64,000 nucleotides of DNA from Talpa occidentalis (GCF_014898055.3 NW_023604295.1:93201591-93265590), one strand, 5' to 3'. Numbered from the stretch's first letter, positions 35,641 to 47,801 are shown. Notes: generated by a model not told the origin, from the sequence alone. Translations and numbers: made by a program.

Positions 35641-36073
35641 CCGGGCGGCCTGGGGCTGTGTGCTGGTGCTGGCCTCCTCCTGGGGGGCGGGGTCTCTCTT
35701 CAATGGCGCCTGGAGCTCACCTCCTGGGCGGATCCTGAAGGGTTCTCCACAGCTCCCGTTCACGGGGTGTGGTGGCTGCAATAGTTCCTTTCCACTCACA
35801 GTCCCGCTTGCTGCATAGTTTGTTCTTGTTGGCCGTTTTAGTTTGTTGTTTTCCTCCTCTCTGCGGGTCGGAGAGTGCCGCCTTTGTGGGCGGGGGAGGG
35901 GAGCAGGGTTCTGCGCTTCCCTCCCTTCTGGTCCTCTTTTATGGCCACTTTCTTCTTCGGGCAGTTTGCTGGAGTCACCCGTTTATCTTCCGTGTCCCAG
36001 TTCTCACTGGGACCTGCCGCTTTTCTTCCCTATTCACTTTTTTTAATGGGAGATCTCACTCGCAGCGTCTCCT

Positions 36074-36086
36074 CGCCGCCATGTTG
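36074..36086 (-). promoter_or_regulatory. YY1-like site at the L1 5' end
   Basis: CAACATGGCGGCG on the minus strand starts about 15 nt inside the element. In human L1 a YY1 site in this place sets the transcription start; function here is inferred. Confidence 0.6.
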
Positions 36087-36788
36087 CTCCGCCCCACATC
36101 ATTCTGATTACTATAGTTTTGTAATATAGTGAACATGGGGGTGTGAAACCTTTGTTTTGGGGGGAATAACTTTGTCTATTTTTGATCTTTTGGGATACCA
36201 TATAAATTTCAGTAATGGTTATTCTATTTCTTTAAAGAATGCTATTGAAATTTTGATGGGGTTGCTTTGAATCTTTATATTGCTGTAGGTAACATGGCAA
36301 TTTAATAATGTTAATTCTTCTAATCCTCCATTCCATGAGCAGAATAGCACAATATATCTTGTTTGCTTCTTCTTCTGTTTCTCTCAATAATGTATTATAG
36401 TATTATAGTTTTCCTTGTACAGAACTTTCACCTCTTTAGCAAAGTTTCTTCTTTGGATGTAATTTTTTCTTTTTTATGTGATTGTAAATGAAATTTTTTT
36501 TCACGTCTTTATCTTCCAGTCCATTTGGTGTATACAGGAACAAAACTGATTTTGCAGATTGAATTTATAGCCTTCCAGTTTACTGATTTAATGTTTCTAA
36601 TTGATTTTAGTGGAGTCTTCAGGATTTTCTATGTATTATCATATATTCTGCAAATTGTGATAGTTTCACTTACTCTTTTCTGTTGGGATTTTTTTTTTAA
36701 TTTTTCCCCCTAATTGTATGACCATGATTTCCAATACTATGTTGAATGACAGTGGCAAACATCTTGGTTTTATAGAAAATCATTAAAG

Positions 36789-36818
36789 AAAATCTACTTT
36801 TTTTAAAAAGTAGATTTT
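36789..36818. repeat. perfect 14-bp inverted repeat
   Basis: AAAATCTACTTTTT (36789-36802) and AAAAAGTAGATTTT (36805-36818) are exact reverse complements with a 2-nt spacer, in decayed L1 ORF2. Confidence 0.85.
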
Positions 36819-37500
36819 ATCTGTGGGTTTATCATATATGGTATGCATAATGCAGGGGTATATTCCTTTTATCCCCATTTTTGAAAGCTTTTATCACAAA
36901 TGTGGAATCTTGTCATTTTTTTTCTTTGCATCTATGGATATAATTATAAAGTTTTCATCGTTCCTTTGCTGATGTAGTAAACCATATTGACAAAATTGTG
37001 TATGTGAGCCATCCTTGTAACCCTGGAATAAGTTCAAATTGATCATGATGTGTGATAATTTTATTATGTGTTTGAATTGAGTTTCCTAAGAACTTTTTTG
37101 AGAAATTTTACATTTATGTTTATCAGGAATATTGGCCCATATTTTTCTTTTTTTTTTTTTTTTTTTCCTGATATCCTTCTCTGCTTTGGTACCAGGGTAA
37201 TGTTGACCTCATAAAATGTGCTTAGAAGCATTCCCTAGTCTTCATTTTATCTTTGATAGAGTTTGAGAAGGATAGATACTGGTTTATATTTGAAGCCTGT
37301 TAGAATTGATAAGTGAAAATTGTTTGGCCATGGCTTTTGTTTTTTTGGATTACTGTCAATAACTATTTCAAATATCTTTGTAATGGGTCTGGTCAGGTAT
37401 TCCATGTATTCTTGATTCAGCCTCAGAAAGTTGTATGCTACTGGGGATATTTCATTTCTTCTAAGTTACATACTTCATGGGCTTAAAAATGCTCATATGC

Positions 37501-37793
37501 GGGCCTCCCCTGGTGGCGCGGGCGGTTGAGCACCACACTGTGAAGCTGTCTGTAGCCTCTGCTGTGCCAGTTTGATCCCGGCCGGCAGGCCAGGGTCCCA
37601 CATGGCGCGGCAGACTTCTCCTGTCTCTCCCACTGCTCCCCTCAGCAGTGTATTTCGTCTGTCTGCCTGTTCTGTTCCCCGCTCTGTCTCTGGTGAATCC
37701 TCTCCCCTCCTGAACATCTGACCCGTAACCCGGTTCTTGTGTAAAATAAATGAATAGATCTTAAAAAAAAAAAAAAAAGATGAAAAAAAAAGT
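37501..37793 (+). repeat. full-length SINE, intermediate subfamily
   Basis: Head GGGCCTCCCCTGGTGGCGC, B box GTTTGATCCC, body and AATAAATGAATAGATCTT tail, then A16 and GATGA9. GCTCATATGC (37491-37500) and GTTCATATGC (37794-37803) are the flanks. It landed at the 5' edge of the next SINE. Confidence 0.92.
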
Positions 37794-37802
37794 GTTCATA
37801 TG

Positions 37803-38069
37803 CTTCCCTGGTGGTGGAAGTTGTAAAGTCTCAGTACTATGAAGCTATCAGAAGCCAGAGTTCGATCCCAGGCCAGAGAGCTAATCCACATGGTGCAGCA
37901 GACCTCTCCTGTCTCACCTGCTGCTCCCCTCAGTGATGTGTTTCAGTCAGTCTGCCTGGTCTGCTCTCTACTCTGTCTCTGGTGAATCCTCTTCCACCAC
38001 CCCGAACATACCTCTGGCCTATACCCCAGCTATTCTATGCATAAATAAATAAAACAAATCTTTAAAAAA
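37803..38069 (+). repeat. older SINE abutting the previous one
   Basis: Starts CTTCCCTGGTGG with its first bases lost at the junction. It has the older markers GAGTTCGATCCC and CTCACCTGCTGCTCCCCTC, and the tail GCATAAATAAATAAAACAAATCTTT. The expected bases between GAAGCTATC and the B box are partly deleted. Confidence 0.9.
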
Positions 38070-38652
38070 AATGTATCTTTATGATCTTCTATATTTGTAA
38101 GATTTGTTGTACTTTCTCTCCTTTCATTTCTGATAGTACGTATTGGAGAATTCTCCTAGTGATGTTAACCAAAGGTTTGTCTATTTTGCTATTTTGTTTT
38201 GTTTTTTACAGATAGCTTTTGGTTTCACTGATAATTTGTACTCTTCTTTCCTTTTTGTTTTTTCTGCTCTAATCATTTTTGTTTCCTTCACTATCCCAGC
38301 TTTTTGTTTTGTTTTGTTTGTTCTTCTTTTTCTAGTGCCTTAAGATGTAGGTTAGATTGTTATTTGAGATCTTTCCAGTTTCTTCATGTGGACCTGTACT
38401 ATATACTTTGCCCTTAGTACACTTTTTCTTGTGGCCCATAGATTTTGGTAGTTTGTGTCTTCATTTTATCTCCATTTATTCATCAACCCAAGTGTCATTC
38501 AGTAATGCATCGTTCAATCTCTGCATTTTAGAAATTTTTCTCTCTCTTTATGTGATTCTTGTTTAATACCATTATTTTCAGAGAAGATACTTGATATGAA
38601 TTGTCTTCATGAATTTGTTGTCACTTCAATTATTATCAAGAACAATCCATTT

Positions 38653-38925
38653 GTGGGCCTCCCTAGTGGTACAAGGGGTTAAGACACAGCACTATGAAGC
38701 TATCCACAGCCACTGCAGCATGAGTTCGATCCCTGGCCAGGGAAGTGATTCACATGGTGCAGCAGAACTCTCCTGACTCGCCCCAATGATCCTCTCAGCA
38801 GTGTATTTCAGCCAATCTGCCTGTTCTGTTCCCCATCCTGCCTTTGGTGAATCCTTTCACCTCCTACACCTCTGGCCTGTAGTCCAGTTCTCATATGCAT
38901 AAATAAATATTAAAAAAAAAAAAAC
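38653..38925 (+). repeat. full-length SINE, older subfamily
   Basis: Head GGGCCTCCCTAGTGG, GAGTTCGATCCC, body, and GCATAAATAAATATTAAA tail. AGAACAATCCATTT flanks it exactly (38639-38652, 38926-38939). Confidence 0.94.
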
Positions 38926-39106
38926 AGAACAATCCATTTTGTACCTAGGAGAAAGTGTACTCAGCCTTTGGTGTATTCCAGTGCACTATAAATTTCTAGT
39001 AAGTCCTGCAAGTATAATTCATCATTAAAAGCTATTGTTTCCTTGTTGATTTTTCTATTTGGTTTATTTGTGCATTGATGAAAGTGTGGTGTTAAAGTCT
39101 CCTACT

Positions 39107-39381
39107 GGGGCCTCCCCGGTGGCGCAGCAGTTGAGCACTGGGTTGCAAAGCTACCCGCAGCCTCTGCAGCGCAGGTTCGATCCCCTGCGGCCAGCAAGGG
39201 TCCCACATGGCGCGCAGACCTCTCCTGCCGCCCACTGCTCCCCTCAGCAGTGTACTTCGGTCCTTCTGCCTGCTCTGCTCCCTGCTCTGGCTCTGGGGAA
39301 TTCTCTCACCCTCCTGCACTTCTGACTGTACCCAGTGCTTGTATAAATAAATAAATAAATCTTAAAAAAATAAATAAAAAT
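39107..39381 (+). repeat. full-length young SINE
   Basis: GC-rich head, GGTTCGATCCCC B box, young body and repeated AATAAA. The 13-bp AAAGTCTCCTACT duplication is exact (39094-39106, 39382-39394). The left side reads TT/AAAG. Confidence 0.95.
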
Positions 39382-40901
39382 AAAGTCTCCTACTGATATT
39401 ATGTTACTGACATTTGTCACTGTGTGTTTTTATATTAGTTAATAGTTGACTACATATTTTGATACTCCTTCATTTGGTGCATATATATCAATTAACTTAT
39501 ATCTTTCTGATATATTGATCTCTGAATCATTATATAATTCCATCCCTAAGTCTTGTTACAATTATTAGCTGGAAGTTCATTTTATTTGCTATAAGTATGG
39601 CTGCCTCTGCCTTTCCTTAAGTCCTATTTTCTGGCATGATCGCTTTACAGTCATTCACTTCGAGTCTCTATAACTCAGATGGGATGTCTGGGCACAACAG
39701 ACAATTGGGTTTCATTTTTGGATGCAACCAGCCACTTTGTGCCTTTTGATTGGTGGTTTCATTGCATGTACATTTAGAGTGGTATTATTGATATAAGGTT
39801 ATTTGCTATTGCCATTTTGTCTTTAGTTTTCTGGTTCCATCTGTTCCCTTGTTCATTTATCTGTGTGTGTGTGTATTTTCTTCTTATCTACTTAGACAGG
39901 AGCGCTCCTTTCAACATTTCTTCTAGCACAGATTTAGAATTTGCAAAATGTTTAAGCTTCTACTTGAGAATGCCTTTATTTCTCCCTCATATCTTAAAGA
40001 GATTCTTGCAGGATATAATATTCTTGGCTGGCACTTTTTATCTGAGTGTTTTGAACACTTCATTCCATTTTCTCAATGTTTCTCAGGCTTCTGATTAGAA
40101 GTCTAACATTACCTTGATAAGTTACCTGCTTTTACCACTAGCTACCTTCAAGATTCTTGCTTACTCTTTTTTTTTTTTTTTTAATTTAACTGCTATGTGT
40201 GTTGGTGTAGGCCTCATTGCATTTCAAAAACCTGTTGTTCTTTTGGCTTCTTGGACTTGTATAATGAGTTTTTTCCACAGATTTGGGAAATTTTTCCATA
40301 TTATTTCTTTTAATAAGCTCTATGACTCTCTCCCATTCCTTTCTGGTATACTTATTATACTTAATGTTGCTTTTCCTAAAGGAGTCTGTACTCAAGGAAC
40401 AATTTTCTTAGTTCATATTCCTCTTTCTTTTACAACTTGAATCCTTTATGCATTACTATCTTTGGGTCACTGACTCATTTCTCCAATGTGTACATGCTGC
40501 TTCCACTTATTTCTCTGGGAATTTTTTCATCTCATTTATAAAATTTTTGCATTCTTAATTTCTGTTATTTTCTTACTTAAAATTTAATTTTTGGTTTTTG
40601 ACCATTAAATTTATTTCTCAAATCATTCACCATTTCCCTGAATCATCTTGTTTCTCTTTGATTATCTTTTCTTCTTTTTAACTTGCTTATCTATGTTGTT
40701 TGTTCCATCTCATTGATTTTTTTCTTTATTATTGCAATTTTGAACACTATTTGATAAATAAAATCTTGTTTTTAGAATTGGGTTTTGGAGTGGTCTCTCC
40801 TTGTGATATCATATTCCCTTGGGTCCTCAAGATGCCGTATGTTGTATATTTTTGTCTGTCTGGTTTTCTACTTGAGATTTCCCTATTAAAAAAAAAAAAG
40901 G

Positions 40902-41172
40902 AGGGCCTCCCCGGTAGCACAGTGGGTGAGTGCTGTGCTGTGAAGCTGTCCACAGCCTCTGCAGCGCTGGTTGGATTCCTGGCTGGCCAGGGAGAAACCC
41001 AAATGTCAGGCAGACCTCTCCTGCCTCACCTGCTGTTCCCCTCAGCAGTGTCTTCAGTCTGCCTGTTCTGCTTCCTACTCTGTCACTGGTGAATTCTCTC
41101 ACCCTCCCGTGCTTCTGACTGTATCCCAGTTCTTGTATAAATAAATAAATCTTTAACAGAAAAAAAAAAAAA
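40902..41172 (+). repeat. full-length SINE
   Basis: Head GGGCCTCCCCGGTAGCAC, an altered B box (GGTTGGATTCC), body, AATAAATAAATCTTTAACAG and A12. No clear duplication: the left side is an A-run. Confidence 0.9.
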
Positions 41173-41925
41173 TCCATAAATAAATAAATAAATAAATATC
41201 TATGGCAGTAAATGAGAGAGTTAAACTACTTCTTACTTTCCAGAAGGTGGCACTATGGTTTTGTTTTATTATATTTATTTTTGGCCTTTGCTACATTCCA
41301 AAGGTCTCAAGATCTAATCTGCAGTTCCTGTATAAGAGGTTAGGAAAGAGTTCTGGATTAGTCCAGCTGCTGATTTAAAAAGGTTGGGAGGGTTGACTCA
41401 TTTTTGTCATATCACAATTACCTCTAGTTACTCAGGTTCCAGACTCAAGACTCTGCAGCCTGTACAATGCCAGTTCACTTCACAAAGTTGGTACCAGTAC
41501 TAAGGGGTTCAGTCAGAAGAGTATAGCAAAATTTCTGATCTCTTTACAGGGAATCTGGTCTACATGGGTCCACCAATTCCTCTGCACATGTTTCTCTACA
41601 GTGATTGATACATGCCTCCCTACCGTTTATCTTCTCCCTAGAGTCTCTAAGTGGGTTGGTAGTCTGCCAATATATTCCCAACACTTAGCCTAACAAAGTC
41701 GCCAGGTTTTTCTCCCCAGAGAGATCATGTTCAAAGAAGTATGATTCTCTTTTCTATTTTCTCTGTCACAGACTATACTTATCTCAACATCCAAGTAGGT
41801 TTTCCTGTTTTTCCCAAGCTCTGGAATTCTCTAGGGGTATTATCCCTCTAATTAATTCTTAGATGATCCCCATAGGACCTATGGAAGTTACTTCCTCTGT
41901 CACCATCTTGGTCAAGCCCTACACT

Positions 41926-42718
41926 TAGATTCCCCTCTTTTGTTGCCAATAGAATTGCATGTTTATATTATTGTAATGTAAAATTGAAAAAAAAACAAAC
42001 ACTGTAATTATATACAATTGACTGGAGTCAAGTTAAGTCTTCTCCACCCAGGGGAGAGCTAGCATGTTGAGATCTGAACCACACACTACACTGAAAGTTT
42101 TACGGTCAATTCCAAGTGTTTTGACAGTATGTGTGTCCTGATTAACATGGATGGCAAGACAAAGTAACAACTTTCCATCCCATTGTTTCCTAGAAGTATA
42201 ATTTGGGAAGTGAAGTGGGGAAAGTTTAAATAACAAATATAGACTCAAAATTAAAACTCAAACAGTTCTTGTGATATTTAGACAAATATCTTCCCATATG
42301 CCAATCTGATAAAAGAGCAGTCAAATGAACAGATTCCTTTTATTTCAAGCCATATGACAATAAACTGAGATATGACATCAATGTATAATCTATTTTCACT
42401 GTCCAGCAGCATGCCAGGTAAACTTCTTTTAACTTTAATTACATTTTAATATAAATAATGTTTTCAAATTGCAGATATATTAAAATTAATTTTGGTGGTG
42501 ATTATGATGGAATATAGACAAATGCTGAATTATAGTGCATATCTAAAACACATATAATGTTATAAACCAATTATTTTAAAAATATAAATTGAATTCTTAT
42601 GACTTAAAAAAAGCAGATTCATAAATTATGATAATTTAATCAAATAGCATCCATCTTTTGAATATTTGTCTAGCATATGGGACACTTCACATTTTTTTGG
42701 TGTAGCTGGCTTGTTGCT
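41926..42718. other. unassigned AT-rich DNA
   Basis: No gene or repeat recognised. Confidence 0.45.
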
Positions 42719-42818
42719 ATATCCCACTCTGTCTCTGGTGAATCCTCTCACCCCCCACACCTCTGACCTGTACCCCAGTCCTTATATGCATAAATAAATA
42801 AATCTTTTAAAAAAACAA
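42719..42818 (+). repeat. 5'-truncated SINE, 3' end only
   Basis: Begins at TATCCCACTCTGTCTCTGG and runs through the older-subfamily end TATGCATAAATAAATAAATCTTTT and A-run. No head and no clear duplication. Confidence 0.88.
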
Positions 42819-44297
42819 ATACACATCTTCTATATAGAATCACTAGGAATCATTATAAGGGACCCCCCATGGCAATGAGGGGGAGGTGTAATCTGAGTTG
42901 TTTCTTGCCCACAGAAATTCTGTACATAAATAAGAAGTATACAAAAACAGAATGTACAAAATGTCCAATCAATTAAACTTTGTTTCACTAATATCAACTT
43001 TCCAACTTATATCAAGTTCAAAGAATAAAGGAAGGGGATAAATAAAGGTGAAGTAAAATTGGGTACATGGGATCTATGGATGTCAAAAGAAACAACAAAA
43101 TGAAGGAAATGGTAAATCTGAATTCAAGTCTGTTATTTTGAGTTAACAAAATGTTATTCAAGGGAAAATAATGAATCAGTTATTTAGTAATGGGTTAGTT
43201 TTTGTGGTCAAAGAAATGGACTGTTGGTAGCTACTAGCAACTATTTGGGGAGGAAAAGAGAGGCAGCACCTTAAGTCTCAAAGAGTTAACTGCTTTCAAA
43301 ATAGGCATCAAAATTGTTATTTGTAATTTGTGTTCAAACAAATTTATATTATGGCCATAATTTTTTTAATACATTCCTTTTATGTGACTAATATGACCAG
43401 GTGCAGTCAGCTGTGTACTGGGCAGTTTAGAAAATACTAAGATGAACTTCTAAAACCTTAGCATTGTTCTCTACTAACCCACCTTGAAACCATAATCTAA
43501 TTTGCTCTTCATCTCTGTAGCTTCTAACCACATGACTTTTCTTCTCATTTAAAACCTTGCTTCTGCCTTTAGTCTATAGTTTAGATTCATTCCTATCTTC
43601 TTGTTCTCCATGGTAACTATAACTTGGATATTTTATTTCTAGTTGTATAGTCTATATTAGACTTCAGTGAAGAGCTACACATCATGATCCTCTATGTCAT
43701 TGTACCTCTCTCCATGGGCATTGACCTCTTCAATTTGAGTAAGGATCCCATCAGTGAGACCCACTTCCACACACTCTACAGGAAACCACTATTTCCTACA
43801 ATTAACAGAATAAGATGGAGATTTTATGGTAGAGTTCAAATAAAATAGAGAAATCTCTTGGATAAAAACAAGTTAACCTTAAATTTTCATATGTTACCTT
43901 AATAATGTCTAGAGTATATCTCATATTGAAAGACTAAGTTCCCAAATTCTAATAGTAGAAAATATGTTAGACTATGTAAGATATATAAACTGCTACCATA
44001 AAATCAAGAAAATGTATGACCTCTGCAAATTAATTATATATAAATCATGTGTTTAAAATTTATATTTCATAAATTATATATACACATATATAAACACATA
44101 CATATCATAGATTATTTAGTTATATTGACAATATGCATAAATATCTAAATAACTATAATATATGCTGACAATTTTCAAACATGCATATGCTTATGGAACA
44201 AATCTTATGCAAATATAAATTGTAATATTAATTGATTTGATTTGAAATTATTAGAACAAAACACTTTTTTTTCTTTAAGTTATTTACTTTGTTTTGT
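42819..44297. other. unassigned DNA
   Basis: Mostly AT-rich (TATATA-rich near 44050-44120) with no recognised gene or repeat. A more GC-balanced stretch lies near 43480-43800. Confidence 0.45.
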
Positions 44298-44575
44298 GGG
44301 CCTCCCTGGTAATGCAGGGGTTAGTCTCAGCATTATCAAGCTATCACCAGCCACTGAAGCGTGAGATCAATCCCTGGCCAGGGAACTAACCCACTTGGCG
44401 CAGCAGACCTCTTCTGTCTCACCAGCTGTTCCCCTTAGCAGTGATTTCAGTAGATCTGCCTGTTTTGTTCCCCACTCTTTCTCTGGTGAATCCTCTAACA
44501 TGCCCCCCCACCCTGCATGGCTGGCCTAGACCCCAGTTCTTGTATGCATAAATAAATAAAATATTTTTAAAAAAT
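44298..44575 (+). repeat. full-length SINE, older subfamily
   Basis: Head GGGCCTCCCTGGTAATGC, degenerate B box (GAGATCAATCCC), body, and GCATAAATAAATAAAATATTTTT tail. Old, diverged copy. Confidence 0.9.
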
Positions 44576-45371
44576 AAATAATTAACCATGTTTTGAAATT
44601 TTTGCCATAAGTAATGATTGATCCCAACAGGTTTTTAACAATATCTTCAATAGTTTAATTTGAATCCTGAGGTCCCTAGTCAAAAAACAGGAAAGAAAGA
44701 AAGAAAAAAAAAGTACATACATATGTGCATGTGTATCTAGTAGAAAAAAGTCTCATATTTTGAAACACTTATGTTGCATAAATTGCTTGTACAATATTAA
44801 TGTCAATAACCACAGATTTTAAGGTCATTTAAATTGACATTTGTAGAGAAATGAAAATGTATGTTTAAGTAAAGTTAACAAGCTCATAATTTGGGCAAAT
44901 ATTAATGTAAAGAAAAGTAAGATTGAATATTTTGTACTAATTTCAAAATGGGATTCCATTGGGAAGAAAAAAATATTGAAACAAAATCAGGTTGTGCAGG
45001 TTCAAAAGCTGATTTCTATAACTAGTCTCACCCACCTCTGGTGGTCAAGAGTACAGATGGAGGTGAAAGTTAAACATGTTTATTCTGAGCTGCCAGAGCT
45101 AGCCCAGCTGCCAGACCATCAAAAATGCAGAGATAATCAGCATTTTTTTTTTTTTTTGGAAACTAGGCACACTGGCATTTATTTCCAAATATTATCTCAT
45201 GATTGTTTAGCAGCAGGACTGGAATCACTTGACTACCTCTAAATTGAGTAAACCCTGAAGTGTTCTTATTAAATGGCCATTGTGCAAAATAAGGACATGT
45301 CTACCCTCCTTCTCTTCTATGATATTTTTATTGTCAATCCCAAAACAGAATGTGAAATTTTATTGTGTTTT
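44576..45371. other. unassigned DNA
   Basis: No gene or repeat recognised. A T16 run lies near 45144-45159. Confidence 0.45.
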
Positions 45372-45384
45372 AAAGTAAAAAATT

Positions 45385-45660
45385 GGGGCCTCCCCGGTGG
45401 CACAGCGGTTGAGCTCTAGGTTGCGAAGCTGCCCGCAGCCTCTGCAGCGCCAGTTCGTTCCCCGGCTGCTCCCCGGCCACCGGAGGAGGTCCCACATGGC
45501 GCGCAGACCTCTCTGGCAGCCCGCTGCTCCCCTCAGCAGTGTACTTTGGTCCTTCTGCCTGTTCTGCTCCCCGCTCTGGCTCTGGTGAATTCTCTCACCC
45601 TCCCGTGCTTCTGACTGTACCCAGTGCTTGTATAAATAAATAAATAAATCTTTAAAAAAA
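45385..45660 (+). repeat. full-length young SINE
   Basis: Near-consensus young copy (GGGGCCTCCCCGGTGGCAC ... CCAGTGCTTGTATAAATAAATAAATAAATCTTT). AAAGTAAAAAATT flanks it exactly (45372-45384, 45661-45673) at a TT/AAAG site. Confidence 0.95.
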
Positions 45661-45673
45661 AAAGTAAAAAATT

Positions 45674-46039
45674 AATAACTGGAAAGGGGAGCAATATAGC
45701 AATACTTGTATGATCTTGAACTTAATAACTCTCAGGGGGAAATGCAGTGGGATACAAAGGAAATGAGATTCCATCAATTTGGAAAAATTATGAATGGCGT
45801 ATATTGTAAATATTCCTAGAGTAGTAAGATTTTAGAAGGCCAACAAAGATGAAACAACATGGTTATCAGAGGGACCAAAAGAGGCAAAGACTTATGTTTA
45901 TAAATAGACACCCCGACACATGCGAACAACCACCTCCACAAAGTTGGGGGACTGCATGCCAATTCTATACATACATACAGTCTTTAAACTACAGAGTAGA
46001 TTTAATAGCTGTAGTCTAACTTCTTCAATAAGATATGTG
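45674..46039. other. unassigned DNA
   Basis: No gene or repeat recognised. Confidence 0.45.
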
Positions 46040-46205
46040 AATAAGAATTTTAACATCATTGCTGTTTTACAGATAGAGAAATTAAAGTTGAAAATATTCC
46101 TATAACTTGCCTCAGATTGCACAGCTAACAAGTATAAGAGCTGGAATTTGAACTGGGATAAAATGACTGTGAATTCCATATCCCCCTCCACTATGCAGTA
46201 CAATC
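46040..46205 (-). repeat. MIR element
   Basis: Plus-strand order GTTTTACAGATAGAGAAATTAAAG, CTTGCCTCAGATTGCACAGCTAACAAG, GAGCTGGAATTTGAAC, then CCACTATGCAGTAC matches the reverse complement of MIR. Confidence 0.85.
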
Positions 46206-47296
46206 TATGGAGCAAATAGGAGGACTTAAACTAGCTAAGTAGTTCAGTCTGTATTGTGAGGTCCTTGCCTGCCTCCTATATTTAAGAATCTGCAAGGGCA
46301 TTTCTCCTACTGTGTCAGTTTTTGTAATATGAATTGGAAAGAACGTGATTGAATAATTAAGCAGGAAGATTGGCAGGAATCCAGCAGCTGTTGGATATAA
46401 TGCTACTGTGATCAGGATGAAGCACCTTGCTCAGTGGAAAAAAGCTATTGAGTAAACAGTGTAAGAACTCACACCTGTTTAGTGCACAATAAATGGATGC
46501 TCAGCTGGTGTTCTTTCTTCTGCTTCCTGCTGGAGGTTGTAAACAGCACTAGCATTCATTTTGATTGTAATTTTTTTTTTTTTGATTCTTGTCCAATCTT
46601 AATGCTCCTCAGAATTTTCCAGGAACGTTTCTGTTTATTTTTGCCAGTTTTAAATGACTTACTTTTTTAAATTTTCACAAAATATCACTATGGCCATAAA
46701 AAATTCACTATTGAAATGTCTAAAGAAAATATAAAGTTAGAAGACGTCAGTGGATGCATCCCTCTAAAAATGCATCACCCTCACTTCCATGCTTACTTCT
46801 ATGATGGAGCTGGGAACTGACAGCAAAAAAGAAACTTACACCATGCCATGTCAGGAGACTTAAGATTATCGCTACATAGTAAAATAGTCCACAATTCACT
46901 ACTTAACAAAGCTATATACAGGCATAAATTTAAGCAAATCTCAAATTATCTATGCCACATTGTACATACTCTAAAGAAAAACAAATGGTGTCCTTCCTAA
47001 AAGATAATGCATGTGAAACTTCCTTTCAATTTTAGTGCTATGAAAGCAATATTGTTGTTATAGAATTCATTAGGAAGATTGAAAATGTGCAAACTATGAA
47101 GTTTTATTAGTAACCATTCAAAATTGAAAGAATTTAAACTTGCAACCAACTTCTTGCTCAAATATTTCTGTAAACTTCATAATTTGCTTATAAGATTTAT
47201 TTTATTTTATAATTCCCTATATCTTAGCAATTTGAAAAACAGCCATTTCATCTTTTATTGAATGAGACTTCAAAAAAGAAATAGAAGACAACATTG

Positions 47297-47349
47297 CTAT
47301 ATATATATATATATATATATATTGCACATATATATAGCATATATATTTA
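47297..47349. repeat. (AT)n microsatellite
   Basis: An uninterrupted TA run followed by TATATA groups. Confidence 0.95.
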
Positions 47350-47780
47350 CAAATGTTCAGCTATAGTCATATTTTAAATTAAATATATAACCTTGACTTC
47401 TATGTATAACAGCATATTTAAATATGGATACATACATTTAAGTATAAAATAATTTTATAAGTATATTCTAATGGACTTAGCATAGTTTTTAATCAAAATT
47501 ACTGTGTAAGAATTACTTGTATGAAAATTATAATATTCAAAGTTTTTCCCAGTACTAATACTATATTTGTGGCTATTGTGTATATTATTCTCTGTACAGC
47601 TGACACATTCCCAACCCAGAAGAAATTATTTTGAATCTGTGCAGAGAGACGTTTTCTTATTTTGATTTATTATTTACTAAAATATAGTGCTTAGGCATTC
47701 CTTGTGTCACATTAAAAATGTTTGTATAAATATATGTCAATATGTGTATATGTAATTTGGAATGTGATGGTCTGCTATTA

Positions 47781-47801
47781 TTCTCTCTCTCTCTCTCTCT
47801 C
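47781..47801. repeat. (CT)n microsatellite
   Basis: About ten CT units, followed shortly by a C9 run (47812-47819). Confidence 0.95.

Larger units (their letters stand above)
29521..36100 (-). mobile_element. full-length young L1 (6.58 kb)
   Basis: It contains, on the minus strand, a GC-rich 5'UTR (36100-34715), intact ORF1, a near-intact ORF2 and a 3'UTR with a G-rich tract and AT-rich tail. ATTTTGATTACTATAGTTTT (29501-29520) and ATTCTGATTACTATAGTTTT (36101-36120) form a 20-bp duplication with one mismatch. It sits in an older L1 of the same orientation. Autonomous activity is unlikely because of ORF2 frameshifts. Confidence 0.97.
36101..41925 (-). mobile_element. old L1, 5' segment (ORF2, ORF1, 5'UTR) with five SINEs
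   Basis: Continues the 28010-29520 L1 across the young insertion. ORF2 remnants run to about 39830 (minus-strand endonuclease words near 39400-39750). ORF1 remnants lie near 39890-40440 and the 5'UTR near 41190-41912. The 5' end CCAAGATGGTG is at 41911-41901. All frames have stops and indels, so it is clearly older than the L1 nested in it. Confidence 0.85.

Noticed and set aside
35356..36129. GC-rich, CpG-rich stretch with open frames of 61 to 142 codons, resembling a CpG-island first exon
   Set aside because: It is the 5'UTR of the full-length L1; the element ends at the duplication at 36100.
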